Position numbers and translations under genes: made by a program. The notes below the pieces were generated by a model, which was not told where the DNA came from, made no database searches, and saw nothing but the letters and a program-made list of their open reading frames with translations. Positions 38,150 to 46,290 of a DNA stretch of 64,000 nt are shown here, piece by piece. Each line of letters begins with the position of its first letter. The first letter of the stretch is position 1. The DNA is from Streptomyces sp. NBC_00708 (GTDB lineage: Bacteria; Actinomycetota; Actinomycetes; Streptomycetales; Streptomycetaceae). The stretch is from contig CP108997.1 of the NCBI GenBank assembly GCA_036226585.1, forward strand, positions 5,270,001 to 5,334,000, written 5' to 3'.

Positions 38150-38686
38150 ATGAGCGAGCGACGCGCCTTGCGACGGCGTATACGCGTGTGGTTGGTCGTC
38201 TTCATCGTCTGTCTGGTTCTGAGCGGGCTGACCGCCTTCCCGCTCGTCCACGAACTGCGGTGGACCGAGGATCTCCTGACGTCCTCGGCCTCTCCCGTCC
38301 CCGAGCACTTCCCCGGTCTGCTGGAGTGGATCACCCGCGTCCGCACCGGCCTCGACGAGGCCGACGCCCGGTACCCCTTCGTGCTGTACGGCACCGACTG
38401 GCTGGCCTTCGCCCACCTGGTCATCGCGGTCGCCTTCTACGGCCCCTTCCGCGACCCGGTCCGCAACATCTGGGTGATCGAGTTCGGCATGATCGCCTGC
38501 GCCGGGATCATCCCGCTCGCGCTGATCTGCGGCCCGATCCGCGACATCCCCTTCTGGTGGTCGGTCATCGACATGTCGTTCGGCGTCTTCGGTGTGATCC
38601 CGCTGCTGATCGTGCACCGCATGATCAAGCGCCTCGAAACCCTGGAGCGCGAGCCGGATCCGGCGCCGGAGCCGGTGGCCGCCTGA
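38150..38686 (+). CDS. Integral membrane protein of unknown function
   Basis: 178 residues with four hydrophobic segments: near WLVVFIVCLVLSGLTAFPLV, LAFAHLVIAVAFYGPF, IACAGIIPLALICGPI and VIDMSFGVFGVIPLLIV; the C-terminus is acidic/Pro-rich. I do not recognise a function. The ATG at 38150 lies six bases after TACGCT (38138-38143), so a leaderless transcript is plausible. Its stop is one base from the convergent serine hydrolase stop. Confidence 0.85.
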   Translation: MSERRALRRRIRVWLVVFIVCLVLSGLTAFPLVHELRWTEDLLTSSASPVPEHFPGLLEWITRVRTGLDEADARYPFVLYGTDWLAFAHLVIAVAFYGPFRDPVRNIWVIEFGMIACAGIIPLALICGPIRDIPFWWSVIDMSFGVFGVIPLLIVHRMIKRLETLEREPDPAPEPVAA

Positions 38687-38687
38687 C

Positions 38688-39890
38688 TCAGCCGGCCGAC
38701 GGCGCCCCGAAGACCGTGGACACCACGCCCATGACCAGGGCGTTCTCCCCCTGGGCCTTCGCGTCCGTGGAGTTGATGCTGTAGACGAGGGTGCGGGAGA
38801 GATCGCGGGTGGCGCCGATCCCCGTGTTGTAGCCCCAGCGGCCGCCGGTCTTGCCCCAGACCCGGCGGCCGCCCAGCTCCCAGGCGGACAGGCCGGCGCT
38901 GAACGCGGGTGCCCTGCCGGTCTCGAAGTCACGCACCGAGGGGTCCGGCAGCGTGAACATCTCCTCCAGCAGCGGGCCGCGCACCACCCGGCCCCGGAAC
39001 AGTGCGGTCAGGAAGCGCTCCAGGTCGGTGGTGGTGGAGATGATGTCCCCCGCCGCCCAGCCGTCGGTCGCGCCCCACACGCTGACGTCCCGCAGACCCG
39101 TGGTGCCGTCCTCCAGCCTCATGCGCTGGTACCCGTGGTTGTGCGGGTCGTGGATACGGGGATCGGAGCCGGGGAACGACGTGTCGCGCAGACCCAGCGG
39201 GGCCAGGACGCGCCGGGACACCTCGGCCTCGTAGGTGTGCCCGGTGACCTTCTCGATCAGCAGCCCGGCCACCGTGTAGTTGATGTTGAGGTAGTGCTGC
39301 CGCGTCCCCGCCGGGAACTCGCGCTCCTTGGCCGTGGCCGAGGCGACCAGCTCGCGCGCGTCGAAGCGGTGGAAGCGGTTGGCGTACCACTCCTCCACCG
39401 TGTCGCCCGGGAAGTCGGCCGACGGCAGCCCGCTGGTGTGGTTCAGCAACTGGCGTACGGTGACCGTCCCGTACGCGGCGGGGATCAGCTCCGGCAGATA
39501 GGAGCGCACCGGGCGGTCCAGGCTCAGCCTGTGCTCGGTGGCGAGCTGGAGGACGGTCGCCGCGGTGAAGACCTTGGTCACCGAACCCGCCCGGAACCGC
39601 GCGTCCGGGTCCGCCGGCCGCTTCGTCACCAGGTCGTGGACCCCGGCGGAACCCCGCCACGCGCCCTCGGCGCCGCCCAGCCGGATCAGGGCGGCCGTCG
39701 CCCCCTCGTCGGGGAGCCCGGCTATGAGGTCGCTCAGCGCCCCGGTGTCCGTGCGGGCCGTCGCCGGCGAGGTGGTGTGCGTCCTGCCGGGTGCGGGGGC
39801 GCCCGCCGCCAGGGCCGGGCCCGCGGCGCCAGCCGCGATGCCGGTGACCAGGGCGGCGGCGAGGACGGTACGGCGGATGCGGGCGTTCAT
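38688..39890 (-). CDS. Secreted serine hydrolase (beta-lactamase / D-Ala-D-Ala carboxypeptidase family)
   Basis: 400 residues. Signal peptide ARIRRTVLAAALVTGIAAGA ending near AlaLeuAlaAla. The penicillin-recognising fold is marked by the S-x-x-K motif in GSVTKVFTAATV, Y-L-N in HYLNINYTVAGLL, and K-T-G in VWGKTGGRWGY. Members are extracellular DD-peptidases or esterases (class S12). The ATG at 39890 has GGAGG ten bases upstream. It is convergent with the membrane protein gene. Confidence 0.9.
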   Translation of the reverse strand: MNARIRRTVLAAALVTGIAAGAAGPALAAGAPAPGRTHTTSPATARTDTGALSDLIAGLPDEGATAALIRLGGAEGAWRGSAGVHDLVTKRPADPDARFRAGSVTKVFTAATVLQLATEHRLSLDRPVRSYLPELIPAAYGTVTVRQLLNHTSGLPSADFPGDTVEEWYANRFHRFDARELVASATAKEREFPAGTRQHYLNINYTVAGLLIEKVTGHTYEAEVSRRVLAPLGLRDTSFPGSDPRIHDPHNHGYQRMRLEDGTTGLRDVSVWGATDGWAAGDIISTTTDLERFLTALFRGRVVRGPLLEEMFTLPDPSVRDFETGRAPAFSAGLSAWELGGRRVWGKTGGRWGYNTGIGATRDLSRTLVYSINSTDAKAQGENALVMGVVSTVFGAPSAG

Positions 39891-40016
39891 CGTGATGCCT
39901 CCAGGCAGGGAGATCCGTGGCGGCGAAGTCCCGTCGACCGCGCCGTCATTGATCCCATCCTGCGGACTTGGAGGCCCCTGGCGGATCACCGGAGCGAGGG
40001 ATTCCCCGGGGGATAT

Positions 40017-40718
40017 TCACCTCCCCCGGCCGGGGGAGTGGAACGGGGCCTCTCCCTCCGGCGAGGGAGCGACGAGCCCGGTCTCATAGGCACAGATGAC
40101 GGCCTGGATGCGGTCGCGCAGGCCCAGTTTGGACAGCACGTTGCCCACATGGGTCTTCACCGTGTGGTCGCTGACCACCATGGCCGCGGCGATCTCCGCG
40201 TTGGACAGCCCGCGCGCCAGATGCAGCAGCGTCTCGCGTTCCCGGGCGGTCAGCACGCCGAGCCGCCGTTCGTCCGCGACCGCCGCCGTCCGCGCCGGGC
40301 GCGAGGTGTACTCGGCGATCAGCAGCCGCGCCACCGAGGGCGCCAGCAGCGAGTCGCCCGCCGCGACCACCCGTACGGCGTGCACGAGGTCGTCCCGGCG
40401 GACGTCCTTGAGCAGAAAGCCGCTCGCCCCCGCGTGCAGCGCCTCGTACACGTACGCGTCGGAGTCGAACGTCGTCAGCATGACCGTCCGGCAGGCGGTC
40501 CGGGCGCTGATCTCGCGGCAGGCGCCGATGCCGTCGAGGACAGGCATCCGGATGTCCAGCAGGGCCACGTCCGGCTCCAGCCGGCGCACCGCGTCCACCG
40601 CCCGCTCCCCGTCTCCCGCCTCGGCCACCACCTCGATGTCCGGCTGGGCGTCCAGGATCATCGCGAAACCGCTGCGGACCAGCTCCTGGTCGTCCGCCAC
40701 CACGACACGGATCGTCAA
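40017..40718 (-). CDS. Two-component response regulator, NarL/LuxR family
   Basis: 233 residues. Receiver domain: VVVADDQELVRSGFAMIL, phospho-acceptor Asp in PDVALLDIRMPVLDG, TTFDSDAYVYEALHAGASGF; LuxR helix-turn-helix near the C-terminus in LTARERETLLHLARGLSNAE followed by VSDHTVKTHVGNVLSKL. The start is a TTG at 40718 with GGAGG upstream, overlapping the kinase stop in TTGA, a tight coupling. Its partner is the histidine kinase upstream. Confidence 0.9.
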   Translation of the reverse strand: MTIRVVVADDQELVRSGFAMILDAQPDIEVVAEAGDGERAVDAVRRLEPDVALLDIRMPVLDGIGACREISARTACRTVMLTTFDSDAYVYEALHAGASGFLLKDVRRDDLVHAVRVVAAGDSLLAPSVARLLIAEYTSRPARTAAVADERRLGVLTARERETLLHLARGLSNAEIAAAMVVSDHTVKTHVGNVLSKLGLRDRIQAVICAYETGLVAPSPEGEAPFHSPGRGR

Positions 40719-41920
40719 CTCCCCACCTCCGCCGAGGACGTTACCGGCACCAGCGGCAGCGTGACATCGACCCGGAAACCCCGCCCGTCCGGCCCCGGGC
40801 CGGTCCGTGCGCTGCCGCCGTGCGCCGCCGCCCGCTCCCGGATGCCGATCAGGCCGTGGCCGGAACGCGTGTCCGTCCCCGTGCCACCGCCGTCGTCGGT
40901 CACCGAGACGGTCAGGCTGCTCTCTCCGTACGCCAGCAGGACGGCGGCCTCGGTGGCGACGGCGTGCTTGACCGTGTTGGTCAGGGCCTCCTGCACGATC
41001 CTGTACACCGCGCTGTCGGTGTCCCGGGGCAGCGGGCGCTCCGGACCGGTCACCGTACGGGTCACCGCCAGGCCGCTGGAGCGTACGCGCTCCACCAGCG
41101 CCGGGAGTCCGGCCAGGGACGGCTGCGGGTTGCGGGGCGCCCCCGGCCCCCGCTCGCTCTCGCGCAGTACGCCGAGCATCCGGCGCAGTTGGACCATCGC
41201 GTCCCTGCCCGTCTCCGAGATCGCGTCGAACGCCGCCTCGGCCCGCTCCGGCGCCGTACGGACCGCCACCGGACCGGCCTCCGCCTGCACGATCATCAGG
41301 CTCACCGCGTGCGACAGGATGTCGTGCATTTCCCGGGCTATCCGGGCCCGTTCGCGGGCCGCCGCCTGTTCGGTCTCGATCCGGCGGGTGACCTCCAGCT
41401 GCCGCGCCCGGTCCTCGACGGCCCTGGTGTACGCCTGGCGGGTGTCCGTGAACCGGCCGAAGCCGTAGGCCGCCGTGAACACCATCAGCGAGAAGACCAG
41501 CTCGCGGGCCTCGCCCGTGTTGAGCGCGACCGAGGGGAAGACGACCGCCAGGGTCAGCGCCCCGCAGAGCCGGCGGGCCGGTGCCGGGGTGTGGGCGGCG
41601 ACGCTGTAGAGGGCGACCAGACCGGTGTACGGCAGGGTCTGCCCCGGCCCGTCGACGGCCAGCCCGTACAGGCTCTGCGCCGCCACCACCGCCAGCAGCA
41701 CCCGCACGGGCGCCCGGCGCCGCCACAGCAGCGGAAGTACGGTCAGGGTGGTCAGCAGATACGCCGGCAGCGACGCGGGCTCCAGACGGGGATCGCGGGG
41801 GAGGACCCAGGGCACCGACACGGCCGCCTGGACCACCAGGACCACGCCGATGTCGGTCACCCGGGGACCGGGACCACCGGCCTCCCGTACCCGGCGCCAG
41901 AGCGTGCGGGGGGTTATCAC
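40715..41920 (-). CDS. Two-component sensor histidine kinase (HisKA_3 type)
   Basis: 401 residues with four to six N-terminal membrane segments and no large extracellular domain, then a HisKA_3 dimerization helix with the phospho-acceptor His in REMHDILSHAVSLMIVQAEA and a C-terminal ATPase with YRIVQEALTNTVKHA (N box) and SGHGLIGIRERAAAHGG (G box). GTG start overlaps the upstream GDPD stop (GTGA). The stimulus is unknown; the membrane-only sensor part resembles DesK-like kinases. Confidence 0.9.
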   Translation of the reverse strand: MITPRTLWRRVREAGGPGPRVTDIGVVLVVQAAVSVPWVLPRDPRLEPASLPAYLLTTLTVLPLLWRRRAPVRVLLAVVAAQSLYGLAVDGPGQTLPYTGLVALYSVAAHTPAPARRLCGALTLAVVFPSVALNTGEARELVFSLMVFTAAYGFGRFTDTRQAYTRAVEDRARQLEVTRRIETEQAAARERARIAREMHDILSHAVSLMIVQAEAGPVAVRTAPERAEAAFDAISETGRDAMVQLRRMLGVLRESERGPGAPRNPQPSLAGLPALVERVRSSGLAVTRTVTGPERPLPRDTDSAVYRIVQEALTNTVKHAVATEAAVLLAYGESSLTVSVTDDGGGTGTDTRSGHGLIGIRERAAAHGGSARTGPGPDGRGFRVDVTLPLVPVTSSAEVGS

Positions 41921-42621
41921 GGTTTCCGCCCGGCCCCGTGACGGTCGATCAGCTTGCGGAGCACGTCGATCCGGTTGGTGGTGACGGAGTCCACGCCGTG
42001 CGCGATCAGCCGGCGCATCGTCCGGCCGGTGTCGGCGGTCCAGGCCGAGACCAGCAGCCCGTCGCGGTGGTTGCGGTCCGTCAGCTCCGGGCCGACCAGC
42101 CCGAAGCGGTAGTTCAGCCAGCGCGGGCGGACCGCGTCGAGCAGCGCCGGGCGCGGGGGTGCGAGCGTCGTCCACGTCATCGCGATCTCGGCCGACGGGT
42201 CGGCCGCCCGCACCCGCAGCATCGCCTCGGGGCCGGCGCAGTAGTAGACGCGCTCACCGGCCCCGCACTCCCGCACCACGCCCACCGTCCGCTTCACCGA
42301 ATCGGGCGTGGAACCGGGCAGATCGACCATCACGCGGTGCGCGCCGGCGGCGAGCAGCGCCTCGCGCAGCGTCGGCACACCGCCCGCCGTCAGTTCGGTC
42401 ACCTCCTGGTGGGTGAGCCGGTCCAGCCGCAGGTCATGACCCCACAGCCGGTCCAGCGTGGCGTCGTGCAGCAGGACCGGCACCCCGTCCCGGGTGACCC
42501 GGACATCGATCTCGACCGCGTCCGCCCCCCGTTCGAGCGCCGAGCGGATCGAGGAGAGGGTGTTCTCGCGGGCACGGTACGGATCGCCGCGATGGGCGAC
42601 GGCGGTGACAGGCTTCGACAT
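41917..42621 (-). CDS. Glycerophosphodiester phosphodiesterase
   Basis: 234 residues. GDPD TIM-barrel motifs: VAHRGDPYRARENTLSSI, ADAVEIDVRVTRDGVPVLLH, and GVDSVTTNRIDVL at the end. It would hydrolyse glycerophosphodiesters to glycerol-3-phosphate and an alcohol in the cytoplasm (no signal peptide). It is the first gene of the GDPD-kinase-regulator run, 24 bases after the adenosine-deaminase-family gene. Why a lipid-degradation enzyme leads a two-component operon is not clear. Confidence 0.9.
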   Translation of the reverse strand: MSKPVTAVAHRGDPYRARENTLSSIRSALERGADAVEIDVRVTRDGVPVLLHDATLDRLWGHDLRLDRLTHQEVTELTAGGVPTLREALLAAGAHRVMVDLPGSTPDSVKRTVGVVRECGAGERVYYCAGPEAMLRVRAADPSAEIAMTWTTLAPPRPALLDAVRPRWLNYRFGLVGPELTDRNHRDGLLVSAWTADTGRTMRRLIAHGVDSVTTNRIDVLRKLIDRHGAGRKP

Positions 42622-42645
42622 GGGGCCATTGTCACCGCCGGGCGG

Positions 42646-43680
42646 TCACCGTCCGGCTCGCGCCGTCCAGTTGGCCGTGTACGTGTCGATCTCGGCGGCC
42701 AGCGCGCGCTTGTCGGCCGGGTCGAGGAACGACGCCTCGACGGCGTTCTTCGCGAGCGCGGCCAGGCCGTTCTCGTCGAGACCGAGGATGCGGGCGGCCA
42801 CCGCGTACTCGTTGTTGAGGTCGGTGCCGAACATGGGCGGGTCGTCGCTGTTGATCGTCACCAGCACACCGGCTTGGACCATCTCGCGGACCGGGTGCTG
42901 CTCGATGTCCTTGACGGCCCGGGTCGCGATGTTCGATGTCGGGCAGACCTCCAGGGCGATGCGCTGCTCGGCGAGGTGGTCCAGCAGCTTCGGGTCGGCC
43001 ACCGAACTGGTGCCGTGGCCGATGCGCTCCGCGCGCAGCGAGTTCAGCGCGTCCCAGACCGTCTGCGGGCCCGTGGTCTCGCCCGCGTGCGGCACCGAGT
43101 GCAGGCCTTCGGCGATCGCCCGGTCGAAGTAGGGCTTGAACTGCGGGCGCTCCACGCCGATCTCCGGGCCGCCGAGGCCGAACGAGACCAGTCCCTCGGG
43201 CCGCAGGTCCACGGCGAGCCGGGTGGTCTCCTCGGCGGCCTCCAGACCGGCCTCGCCCGGGATGTCGAAGCACCAGCGCAGCACGACGCCGAGCTCCCGC
43301 TCGGCCGCCTTGCGGGCGTCCTCGATGGCCTCCATGAAGCCCTGCTCGGGAATCCCGCGCCGGGTCGAGGAGAACGGCGTGACCGTCAGCTCCGCGTACC
43401 GGATGTTCTGCCGGGCCATGTCCCGGGCGACCTCGAACGTCAGCAGCCGGACGTCCTCCGGCGTGCGGATCAGGTCGACGACGGAGAGGTAGACGTCGAT
43501 GAAGTGGGCGAAGTCGGTGAACGTGAAGTAGTCGGCCAGCGCCTCGGGGGCGGTGGGGACCTTGGAGTCGGGGTGGTGCGCGGCCAGCTCGGCGACGATA
43601 CGGGGGGAGGCCGAACCGACGTGGTGGACATGGAGCTCGGCCTTGGGCAGCCCCGCGATGAAGGGGTGCAGATCGGTCAT
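42646..43680 (-). CDS. Adenosine deaminase family; probable aminodeoxyfutalosine deaminase
   Basis: 344 residues of the amidohydrolase superfamily. Zinc-binding segments: HVHHVGSASP near the N-terminus, HAGETTGPQTVWDAL, RIGHGTSSVADPKL and TINSDDPPMFGTDLNNEY. The HVHHVGSASP start differs from the HxHLxG of true adenosine deaminases. From memory, the S. coelicolor homologue in this neighbourhood is a deaminase of 6-aminodeoxyfutalosine in the futalosine route to menaquinone, not a nucleoside deaminase; this is knowledge-based and not proved by the sequence. ATG 43680. It may be co-transcribed with the GDPD gene. Confidence 0.85.
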   Translation of the reverse strand: MTDLHPFIAGLPKAELHVHHVGSASPRIVAELAAHHPDSKVPTAPEALADYFTFTDFAHFIDVYLSVVDLIRTPEDVRLLTFEVARDMARQNIRYAELTVTPFSSTRRGIPEQGFMEAIEDARKAAERELGVVLRWCFDIPGEAGLEAAEETTRLAVDLRPEGLVSFGLGGPEIGVERPQFKPYFDRAIAEGLHSVPHAGETTGPQTVWDALNSLRAERIGHGTSSVADPKLLDHLAEQRIALEVCPTSNIATRAVKDIEQHPVREMVQAGVLVTINSDDPPMFGTDLNNEYAVAARILGLDENGLAALAKNAVEASFLDPADKRALAAEIDTYTANWTARAGR

Positions 43681-43802
43681 CGGGGCCTCCGTGGGCAGGG
43701 AGTGGTACGGGCCCCGGTCACCGGCGTGACCAGGGAGGGGGACGGGAGTCATCGTAGGACGGGCCCGCCCGTAGCATGACCGCATCACGATGGGGGAGGC
43801 CC

Positions 43803-44846
43803 ATGCCAGACAACACGGACCAGCCGGCGGACCGGGCCGCACCGATCGACCCCTGGGCACCGCCGGAGCGGCCCGGGGCGCCGCGGGGCGGCGCGGTGTG
43901 GCCGGGTGACGCCGCGGGTCACCCGCCGCAGGACGCCGGGGTGCCGCCGGACACCGCCGCGCCCGCCGATGCCGCGCCCGAAGACGCCCGCCCGTCGGGC
44001 GACCCGGTGTCGCTGGACAAGGGCGCCGGCTCCGACGGCCCGCGCCCGCCGCAGGACGCCGCACCGGCCGGCGCCCGGCCCGGCCCGGATCGCCCGACGG
44101 GCGACGGCATAGCCGGCGGCCCCCACACGCCCACCGCTACCGCGCCCGGCGGCCCCCGCCCCCCGGGCGTGCACGACCAGATGACGGTCGCCTCGATGCC
44201 GGGTGCCGGTACGGGCCCCGTGCCGGCCAACCCGTTCGCGGCACCGCAGCCCGGAGCAACCGGCTTCGCCGGGCCGCGGACCGGGGGCCCCGGGTGGTCC
44301 GCTCCCGGGACCGTGCCCCCGCCGCCCGTCGGGCCGAACGGCCCGGGGCAGGGCGCCCCACAGATGGGGCCGGGCGGCTACCCGGGCAGTCAGCCCCCGC
44401 CGGCGGCCTCGTACGGCTACCCGGCCGGGCAGCCCGCGCAGTTCGGCTACCCCGGCTATCCCGGTTACGGGCACCCCTGGGGCGGCCCGCAGCCCGCGAA
44501 CGGGATGGGGATCGCCGCCCTGGTCCTCGGCCTCATCTCGGTCGTCGGCTTCTGCATGTACGGCCTCGGCATCGTCCTCGGCGTCCTCGCGCTGATCTTC
44601 GGCGTCCTGGGCCGCGGCCGAGCCCAGCGGGGCGAGGCCGACAACGGCGGTGTGGCGCTGGCCGGGATCATCCTCGGGTCCGTCGGGATCGTCGTCAGCG
44701 CGGCGTTCCTCGGCTTCCTCATCTGGGCGATCACCAGCGACGACTCGGACGACGACAGCGGTTCCGCCTATGAGCGGGCGGCCGTCTCCCAGATCGTCGA
44801 GGCGCGGGAGCACGCCCCCCTGGGGCACCTCTCCGTACGGGCCTGA
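43803..44846 (+). CDS. Proline-rich membrane protein, DUF4190
   Basis: 347 residues: about 235 residues of Pro/Gly/Ala-rich disordered sequence, then a DUF4190 membrane domain with two hydrophobic hairpins (MGIAALVLGLISVVGFCMYG and AGIILGSVGIVVSAAFLGFL), and a short acidic-to-neutral tail. Function unknown. The ATG has GGGGGAGG just upstream. Divergent from the deaminase gene. Confidence 0.85.
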   Translation: MPDNTDQPADRAAPIDPWAPPERPGAPRGGAVWPGDAAGHPPQDAGVPPDTAAPADAAPEDARPSGDPVSLDKGAGSDGPRPPQDAAPAGARPGPDRPTGDGIAGGPHTPTATAPGGPRPPGVHDQMTVASMPGAGTGPVPANPFAAPQPGATGFAGPRTGGPGWSAPGTVPPPPVGPNGPGQGAPQMGPGGYPGSQPPPAASYGYPAGQPAQFGYPGYPGYGHPWGGPQPANGMGIAALVLGLISVVGFCMYGLGIVLGVLALIFGVLGRGRAQRGEADNGGVALAGIILGSVGIVVSAAFLGFLIWAITSDDSDDDSGSAYERAAVSQIVEAREHAPLGHLSVRA

Positions 44847-44898
44847 ACCACTCCTCGCGGTGCGGCGCGGGACCACCCCCGCCGCACCGCGAGCCGGT

Positions 44899-45483
44899 TC
44901 ATATACCGGCGCCGCCCGCCCCGTCCCGGAGCTTCTCCCGGGCCGCCATCAGCGCGAACCCCAGCAGGTTGAGACCCCGCCACTGCGCCGGGTCCTGCGC
45001 GCGCGGGCTGTCCGCCGAGAGCCCGATGCCCCAGATCCGGTCCAGCGGGCTCGCCTCCACCAGGACCCTGTGCCCGGTACCGAGCAGGAATGCGCCCAGC
45101 TCCGGGTCCTGCCCGAACTTGTGCACGCTGCCCTCCACCACCAGGGCGTAGCGCTCGCGCTTCCAGACGTCGTCGTCGAAGCCGCGGACCAGCCGGCCCA
45201 CCTTCTTCGCCTCGGCGGGGCTCTTCGCCGCGACCGCCTGCCCGGCCGCCTCCGCGTCGCCGAACAGCCGCGCCTTGCCGGCCATCATCCAGTGCTCGGC
45301 CGACGCGTACGTCACACCGTCGGCCGTGAACGGCGAGGGCCACCACTGGCTGAGGCAGCTCGCGCCGATGCTGCCGTCCGGGCGCGGGCGGTGCCCCCAG
45401 AAGTGCAGGTACTTCACCTTCTCGCCGCGGCCCGTCAGCTCGACGAGCTCCTCGACACTGCGTACGTCCCCCATGTGTTCCAT
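44899..45483 (-). CDS. NADAR-domain protein (YbiA/RibX-like)
   Basis: 194 residues; the NADAR fold is seen in LHFWGHRPRPDGSIGASCLS, YASAEHWMMAGKARLFGD, KYALVVEGSVHKFGQDPELG-like RYALVVEGSVHKFGQ and DRIWGIGLSADSPRAQDP. The family includes N-glycosidases acting on riboflavin intermediates or ADP-ribosylated guanine. The ATG at 45483 is chosen (MEHMGDVRSVEEL); an ATG at 45564 gives a longer form, but the intervening codons (GTT, CTA, AGT, AGA) have no Streptomyces codon bias. ATG 45474 is also possible. Confidence 0.88.
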   Translation of the reverse strand: MEHMGDVRSVEELVELTGRGEKVKYLHFWGHRPRPDGSIGASCLSQWWPSPFTADGVTYASAEHWMMAGKARLFGDAEAAGQAVAAKSPAEAKKVGRLVRGFDDDVWKRERYALVVEGSVHKFGQDPELGAFLLGTGHRVLVEASPLDRIWGIGLSADSPRAQDPAQWRGLNLLGFALMAAREKLRDGAGGAGI

Positions 45484-45641
45484 GCCGTGGAGTCTGTCAT
45501 CCGCCACTGACAACGGGCCCACGTGACCCAGATCACTACCAGCGAGTAGCCGAACCCGCGTCATGAACCGGCCTCACCCCGCTCTCCCTTCTGAACGCGC
45601 CCGCCGCCCGGCCGGCGCGACACGGACTACGGAGGCGGGCC

Positions 45642-46100
45642 ATGACGGGCTCGGAGGCCAGGGCAGCGGTCGAGTGGCTGGCGTCGGCGGCACCCGATCC
45701 GGCCGCCTGCCGGTGGGACTGGGAGCGCGATCCGCGGGGGATCGCGCTCCTGCCCGCCGGCCGGCGCTGGGACGTGCTGATCCTGCCGGGGGAGCTGGGC
45801 TATCCGACGCTCGACGTGCTCACCCGGCTCATCGACCGGCCGGGACCGGTCCTCGCGGACTTCGGCGAGGCCCGGATGGGCTTCTTCGTGCCGCCGGGCA
45901 CCGTCGCCCGCTGGGTCGGAACGGGGATCAGGGGCGCCGGACGCGGCACCTGGATCGTCGTGCCGCACCCGGGCCGTCCGGCCGGGAAGGTGCGCTGGCT
46001 CGTCCCGCCCGACGGCTCCGGCACCCTCACCGACGCCACGCTCCTGGAACTCGCGATGCACGAGGCGGCGGCGGGCGTGGCAGGGGACGAGAGGGCCTGA
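45642..46100 (+). CDS. Hypothetical protein, similar to bifunctional DNA primase/polymerase N-termini
   Basis: 152 residues. The segment DPAACRWDWERDPRGIALLP and the later GRRWDVLILPGELGYPTLDV resemble small Streptomyces proteins related to primase-polymerase N-terminal folds, but no catalytic motif is identifiable, so function is not assigned. GGAGG at 45631-45635, six bases before the ATG. Codon use fits the host. Confidence 0.75.
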   Translation: MTGSEARAAVEWLASAAPDPAACRWDWERDPRGIALLPAGRRWDVLILPGELGYPTLDVLTRLIDRPGPVLADFGEARMGFFVPPGTVARWVGTGIRGAGRGTWIVVPHPGRPAGKVRWLVPPDGSGTLTDATLLELAMHEAAAGVAGDERA

Positions 46101-46204
46101 AGGGGCTCGCGCACCGGGGCGGTCGCCGGGCTTCGACGGGCCCGGGTGCCCGCGCCCGGCGCCCCGCCGCGCCCACCCCCGTACGGCCCTCGCTGCCAGA
46201 GGTC

Positions 46205-46233
46205 TTGACAACCTGATTGGTCTGGACCATGTT
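46205..46233 (+). promoter_or_regulatory. Chitinase promoter with DasR-type operator
   Basis: TTGACA at 46205-46210 is a consensus -35 box. A DasR response element (dre) ATTGGTCTGGACCATG occupies 46216-46231, a near-perfect dyad around TGGTCT/GGACCA. The -10 box, 17 bases after the -35, would lie at about 46228-46233, so the operator sits between the two boxes. DasR is the GlcNAc-responsive GntR repressor that controls chitinase genes in Streptomyces. Confidence 0.85.
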
Positions 46234-46290
46234 GTGCGCGCCGCATCTATTCCCCTCGCCGTATCAATTCCCCCCTGTACGGAGGCCGTT

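Noticed and set aside
45484..45564. N-terminal extension of the NADAR protein
   Set aside because: Codons such as GTT, CTA, AGT and AGA are not used in coding regions here, so it is probably leader.
46234..46290. Longer chitinase start upstream of the GTG at 46291
   Set aside because: No ribosome binding site, and it lies in the promoter/leader just after the DasR site; GGAGG supports 46291.
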